A DNA stretch of 64,000 nt from CAZEJS01 sp964512645. Its GTDB lineage: Bacteria > Actinomycetota > Geothermincolia > Fen-727 > Anoxymicrobiaceae. Where the stretch lies: contig CAZEJS010000001.1 of the NCBI GenBank assembly GCA_964512645.1, positions 124,001-188,000 on the forward strand. The letters are read 5' to 3'. This document shows positions 60,897 through 64,000 of the stretch, piece after piece. Position 1 is the stretch's first letter. Each line of letters opens with the position of its first letter. The notes under the pieces were generated by a model. It searched no databases. It was not told where the DNA came from and was given only the letters and a program-made list of their open reading frames with translations. Made by a program: the position numbers and the translations under genes.

Positions 60897-62426
60897 GTGT
60901 ACGACGCTATCGTCATAGGGTCCGGCATCGGCGGCCTCACCGCCGCCGACCTGCTCTCCGGGCGGGGCCGGAAGGTCCTCATCCTCGAGCAGAGCCAGCG
61001 CCTGGGGGGGTGCTGCGCCACCTGCGACCTCAACGGCCACAGGTTCGACGTGGGCGCCATCTTCATTCTCTACAAGGAGATCTACGAACGCTTCTTCGAG
61101 ATGATGGGGCTGAAACTCGAGGATTACCTGGAGCTCAGGCTCCTCGACCCGGTCTATGACATGCACTTCCGGGACGGATCGAGCGTGCTCCTGCCAATGG
61201 ACCCGCTGGAATCTGCCGATGTCATCGCCTCTTTCGCCCCCGGGGACAGAGAGGGCTGGCTGGCCTTCTGCCGGGACATGCGCAGAGTCTGGGACGCGGT
61301 AAAAGCGCTGGTCGAGGACCCGTTCCCGCCGCTCGAGCGGTTCGGGACACTGTCCCACCTCCTGAAGACCGCCTCGAGCGTCAATCTCCTCAAGGCGATA
61401 CCGGCGCTGCTCTCCGTGGCGCTGACCAACCAGGACGCGGTGAACCGGCGGTACATGAAAGACCGGAAGGCCCTGACCGTAGTGTCTTTCGAGAACCTGT
61501 TCGCGGGCATCCCGGCGGACCGCATCAGCGGGATCTTCGCGGTGATGAGCTACCTTTCCCACGAAGGATACTGGTACCCGAAGGGCGGCATGGGCGCGGT
61601 GCCGGCGGCGCTCGCGAGGATCGCCACCGAGAACGGCGCCGAAATCCGCATGGAGACGCGTGTCGCGCGCATCATCGTCGAGGGAGGCCGCGCCGCCGGG
61701 GTGGAGCTGGAGAACGGCGAGACCGTGCGTTCGCAGGTGGTCGTATCCAACGCCAGCGCGATACCCACCTACCTGGACCTCGTCGGCCGGCGGAACATCC
61801 CCGCGCGCTTCGCCAGGACCATCGAACATTACACCCTGTCGATCCCCGCGCCGATGATGTATTTCGGCCTGTCGAGGAAGCCGGAGCAGGTGAAGTGCCA
61901 TTTCACGGTGATGGTGCCTCCGCCGGAGCAGCTCAACGCCTACTGGGACGAGTATTACGCCGCGGGACTGATGCCGCCCGTGGCGGACCTGCCCCACGGC
62001 CTGGTGTGCCCGAGCCTCACCGACCCCGATCTCGCCCCGCCGGGCAAGTTCAGTCTGGGGTTCCTGACCGCCGGCCCCTACCGCTTGAAGTACGGCACCT
62101 GGGATGAGCTCAAGCCTTCTTTCATCGAAGAGGCGGTCAAGCACCTGGACAGGACGCTCCTGCCGGGCGTCTCCGGCCTCATCGAGGAGCGTGACATGCG
62201 CACCCCGCTCGATTTCGAGCGGGAACTGATGCTGCCCGAGGGTTCGATATACGGGCTGGAGATGAGCATCCCCAACCTCGGTCCGTTCCGGCCTTCCTGG
62301 CGCTCGCCGGTCATCAGGGACCTGTACCTCACCGGGGCCAGCACCAACCCCGGCGGCGGCGTGCCCCTGGTTATGATCTCCGGCATCAACGCCTCGGCCT
62401 GCGTCGCCCGCGACAAATCCTGGTAA
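60897..62426 (+). CDS. Phytoene desaturase-like FAD oxidoreductase (CrtI family)
   Basis: A 509-residue flavoprotein. FAD motif AIVIGSGIGGLTAADLLSGR, then LEQSQRLGGCCATCDLNGHR (a CCATC run near residue 45), FDVGAIFILYKEIYERFF, YWYPKGGMGAVPAALARIAT and the C-terminal IRDLYLTGASTNPGGGVP, all as in CrtI/CrtN/carotene isomerases. Length fits. GTG 60897 has GGGAGG 7 bases upstream. It is the last gene of the rightward operon after a 93-base gap, so a separate promoter is possible. Confidence 0.85.
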   Translation: MYDAIVIGSGIGGLTAADLLSGRGRKVLILEQSQRLGGCCATCDLNGHRFDVGAIFILYKEIYERFFEMMGLKLEDYLELRLLDPVYDMHFRDGSSVLLPMDPLESADVIASFAPGDREGWLAFCRDMRRVWDAVKALVEDPFPPLERFGTLSHLLKTASSVNLLKAIPALLSVALTNQDAVNRRYMKDRKALTVVSFENLFAGIPADRISGIFAVMSYLSHEGYWYPKGGMGAVPAALARIATENGAEIRMETRVARIIVEGGRAAGVELENGETVRSQVVVSNASAIPTYLDLVGRRNIPARFARTIEHYTLSIPAPMMYFGLSRKPEQVKCHFTVMVPPPEQLNAYWDEYYAAGLMPPVADLPHGLVCPSLTDPDLAPPGKFSLGFLTAGPYRLKYGTWDELKPSFIEEAVKHLDRTLLPGVSGLIEERDMRTPLDFERELMLPEGSIYGLEMSIPNLGPFRPSWRSPVIRDLYLTGASTNPGGGVPLVMISGINASACVARDKSW

Positions 62427-62467
62427 ACCCCCGAAAGCGCCCTTCTTTTTCCACTGTTTTTCCCCTT

Positions 62468-62565
62468 CCACGTGCCGGCGGTCCCGGCGCGTGGAGACGC
62501 TGTGGCGCCGTTCGCTTTCTCGCGGGCCGTCAGCCCCGGCGCGTGGAGAGTCCGTGGCGTCGTTC
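62468..62565. repeat. Intergenic direct repeat of 31 bp (27/31 identical) with a hairpin
   Basis: Copies at 62483-62513 and 62535-62565 (period 52) share CCCGGCGCGTGGAGA and GTGGCG-CGTTC. The first copy also pairs with CCACGTGCCGG at 62468-62478 to make an 11-bp hairpin with one G-U pair. The remaining interval between the CrtI-like and M28 genes has no ORF. Confidence 0.7.
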
Positions 62566-62653
62566 AAGCCCGGCGCCTCTTTCCCCCCTCCAGCGGTTGA
62601 TATACTGTTCAGGCAAAGGAAACGGGAGGCAAACGACCCCGACTGGAGGGGAA

Positions 62654-63865
62654 ATGGCTGTTGACATGATGCACGAGATCGAGACTATCTGCTCGATGGG
62701 CAACCGGGGCCCGACGAAGCCGGGGGAGCGGAAAGCCGCCGAGTACCTGGCGGGGCGCATGGAGGAGATCGGCCTGGAGACCCGGATCGAGGACTACCGG
62801 ATCAGCCCCCATTACTACTGGGTCTATTTCACCCACTGCGTCCTGGCGATCCTGGCGGGGGTGGCCACCATCTGGACCAGGCCGGTGTGGATACCCATCC
62901 TGATGGCGGTGGTCCTGGGCTTTATTTCTCTGTCGTTCTGGGGGGACCTCACGACCAAGTTCCACCTGATCCGCAATATCATCCCCCGCTACAGCTCCCA
63001 GAACGTGATCGGCGTGCTCCCGAACCCCGGAGCGAAGAAGAAGGTGGTCGTCAGCGCCCACATCGACGCCGCGAAGGTAGGCGGGCTGGTGTTCAACCCC
63101 GACCTGGACGAAGCCCTCACCAAGTTCTACAAGGAAAAGTTCGACTCGACGCCCAACGTCATGATGCCGATCCTCCTGAGCATGCTCGGGCTGTTCGCCG
63201 TTGCCGTCGCGCGGGCGATCGTGCCCGACGGCGCGGCCATGTGGATTGCCACCTGGATCGTGCAGGGCGTCTGCACCCTGGGCCTGCTGGTGGCAACGGT
63301 GAGCTTCTTCGACATCGGAATCGGCGTTTACGTACCGGGGGCGTGCGACAACCTCTCGGGGATCGCGGCCTGTCTATCCATCGCCGAGAAAGTGGTCTCA
63401 GAGCCGCTCTCCAACTGCGAACTGGAGCTGGCGGCGTTCGGCTGCGAGGAGGCGATCATGATGGGCGCCGTCCAGTACATGAAGAAGCACGAGCCCCGGC
63501 TGGACAGGGACAACACCTACTTCATCAACCTGGAGTCGATCGGCTACGGCAACGTCCGCTACGCCACCAGCGAGGGGTTCGTCAGGGTCAGGCCGTACTC
63601 CGAGGAGCTGGTGTCCATCTCCAAAGGGCTGGTCGACTCGGGAGAGTTCGGCGAGGTAGGCACTTACGAAGTCAGGCTCGGCACCGACGCGATGGTCCCC
63701 CTGGTCCGGGGCTTCAAGGCGATAAGCATCATGGCGTTCAACGAGAACAACTTCATCCCCAACTACCACACCCCCGAGGACACGCCTGAGAATATGGACA
63801 TCGCGGTGACGGAGCGCGGGCGCGACTTCGTGATGGCGATGCTCAGGGAGCTCGACCGGAACTGA
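62654..63865 (+). CDS. M28-family zinc peptidase with several membrane segments
   Basis: A 403-residue protein. M28 ligands: VVSAHIDAAKVGG (His and neighbouring Asp), GVYVPGACDNLSGIAACL (bridging Asp), FGCEEAIMMGAVQYM (Glu pair), INLESIGYGNVRY (the usual Asp position is Glu here) and IPNYHTPEDTPENM (His). Membrane helices at about 60-100 and 160-230 interrupt the peptidase core. ATG 62654 has GGAGGGG. Replacement of Asp by Glu in NLESIG is also seen in other M28 members, so activity is plausible. Substrate unknown. Confidence 0.8.
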   Translation: MAVDMMHEIETICSMGNRGPTKPGERKAAEYLAGRMEEIGLETRIEDYRISPHYYWVYFTHCVLAILAGVATIWTRPVWIPILMAVVLGFISLSFWGDLTTKFHLIRNIIPRYSSQNVIGVLPNPGAKKKVVVSAHIDAAKVGGLVFNPDLDEALTKFYKEKFDSTPNVMMPILLSMLGLFAVAVARAIVPDGAAMWIATWIVQGVCTLGLLVATVSFFDIGIGVYVPGACDNLSGIAACLSIAEKVVSEPLSNCELELAAFGCEEAIMMGAVQYMKKHEPRLDRDNTYFINLESIGYGNVRYATSEGFVRVRPYSEELVSISKGLVDSGEFGEVGTYEVRLGTDAMVPLVRGFKAISIMAFNENNFIPNYHTPEDTPENMDIAVTERGRDFVMAMLRELDRN

Positions 63866-63879
63866 AGGCGGAGGGGGCG

Positions 63880-64000
63880 CTAGCGCGCCTCCCTCAGGAG
63901 GAACTCGTCGGCGAGCGCACGGTAAGCGTGGGTCACCGGGTGATTGCTGGCGTACTGCACCATCGGCTTCCGGTGGATCGGCCCCTCGGCGACCTTGACG
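63880..64000 (-). CDS. ParA/MinD-like ATPase, C-terminal fragment (runs off the window)
   Basis: Only the last 40 codons are present, ending TAG. The residues VAEGPIHRKPMVQYASNHPV and the following HAYRALADEFL resemble the C-terminal helix region of ParA/MinD/Soj ATPases (…A.S.G.P…Y…S…YR.LA.E). The P-loop lies outside the window, so the assignment is provisional. Confidence 0.5.
   Translation of the reverse strand, partial: VKVAEGPIHRKPMVQYASNHPVTHAYRALADEFLLREAR

Noticed and set aside
59688..62567. 959-codon open frame on the minus strand
   Set aside because: Antisense to the compact FAD gene and the CrtI-like gene, both with clear family motifs on the plus strand.
1..64000. tRNA, rRNA, CRISPR arrays, IS elements or prophage
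   Set aside because: Intergenic spaces were read on both strands; none holds a cloverleaf, a repeat-spacer array or a transposase/integrase.

Overview
The window is a GC-rich (roughly two-thirds G+C) bacterial chromosome segment with strong Shine-Dalgarno sites, many GTG and TTG starts, and long spurious antisense ORFs. The gene order points to an actinobacterium. The minus-strand run rplM-rpsI-glmM-glmS-(zinc-ribbon protein)-nnr-CBS-alr ... tsaE-tsaB-rimI-tsaD ... groES-groEL ... guaB3-guaA-pcrA matches the backbone known from Mycobacterium and relatives, and GuaB3 is itself an actinobacterial marker. Actinobacteria-type secreted repeats (WYLAEG...), heavy use of acyl-CoA dehydrogenases and phytoene-dehydrogenase-like flavoproteins suggest a deep-branching lineage (Geothermincolia-like) rather than a classical actinomycete. 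That placement is inference.

Layout. 1-2.1 kb: 3' part of rarA and a cysteine-rich ferredoxin-domain protein. 2.2-5.8 kb: beta-oxidation-type operon (acyl-CoA dehydrogenase, thiolase, acyl-CoA dehydrogenase). 6.1-12.7 kb: zinc-ribbon membrane protein, then guaB3-guaA-pcrA and a DUF6125-like protein. 12.8-14.8 kb: groES-groEL with a CIRCE operator and a clear promoter. 14.9-23.7 kb: flavoprotein reductase, glpK, the t6A genes tsaD/tsaB/tsaE with rimI, a family 4 uracil-DNA glycosylase, a P1 peptidase beside a truncated nitroreductase, and a hydrolase. 23.8-33.9 kb: HD protein, alr, CBS protein, nnr, glmS, glmM and the S9/L13 operon with a leader hairpin. 34-47 kb: PASTA-amidase, PP2C-like membrane protein, M28 peptidase, truA, HelY-type helicase, CorA, small membrane proteins, xseAB and a PanE-like reductase.

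47.1-62.4 kb is the accessory part of most interest. Two divergent operons leave a short AT-rich control region near 53.5 kb. The leftward one encodes a compact FAD protein, a phytoene-dehydrogenase-like enzyme, a methyltransferase and a large secreted C39-like protein with four repeats. The rightward one encodes an SCP2-like lipid carrier, a flavoprotein / CCG iron-sulfur / flavoprotein set resembling GlcE-GlcF-GlcD, a 56-residue membrane peptide, two more compact FAD proteins and a second phytoene-dehydrogenase-like enzyme. Seven flavoproteins in under 12 kb, with a lipid carrier and an Fe-S electron-transfer subunit, suggest an uncharacterised redox pathway acting on a hydrophobic, probably isoprenoid or steroid-like, substrate. 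The window closes with an M28 membrane peptidase and the C-terminus of a probable ParA/MinD-like ATPase. No tRNA, rRNA, CRISPR array, insertion sequence or phage gene was seen.
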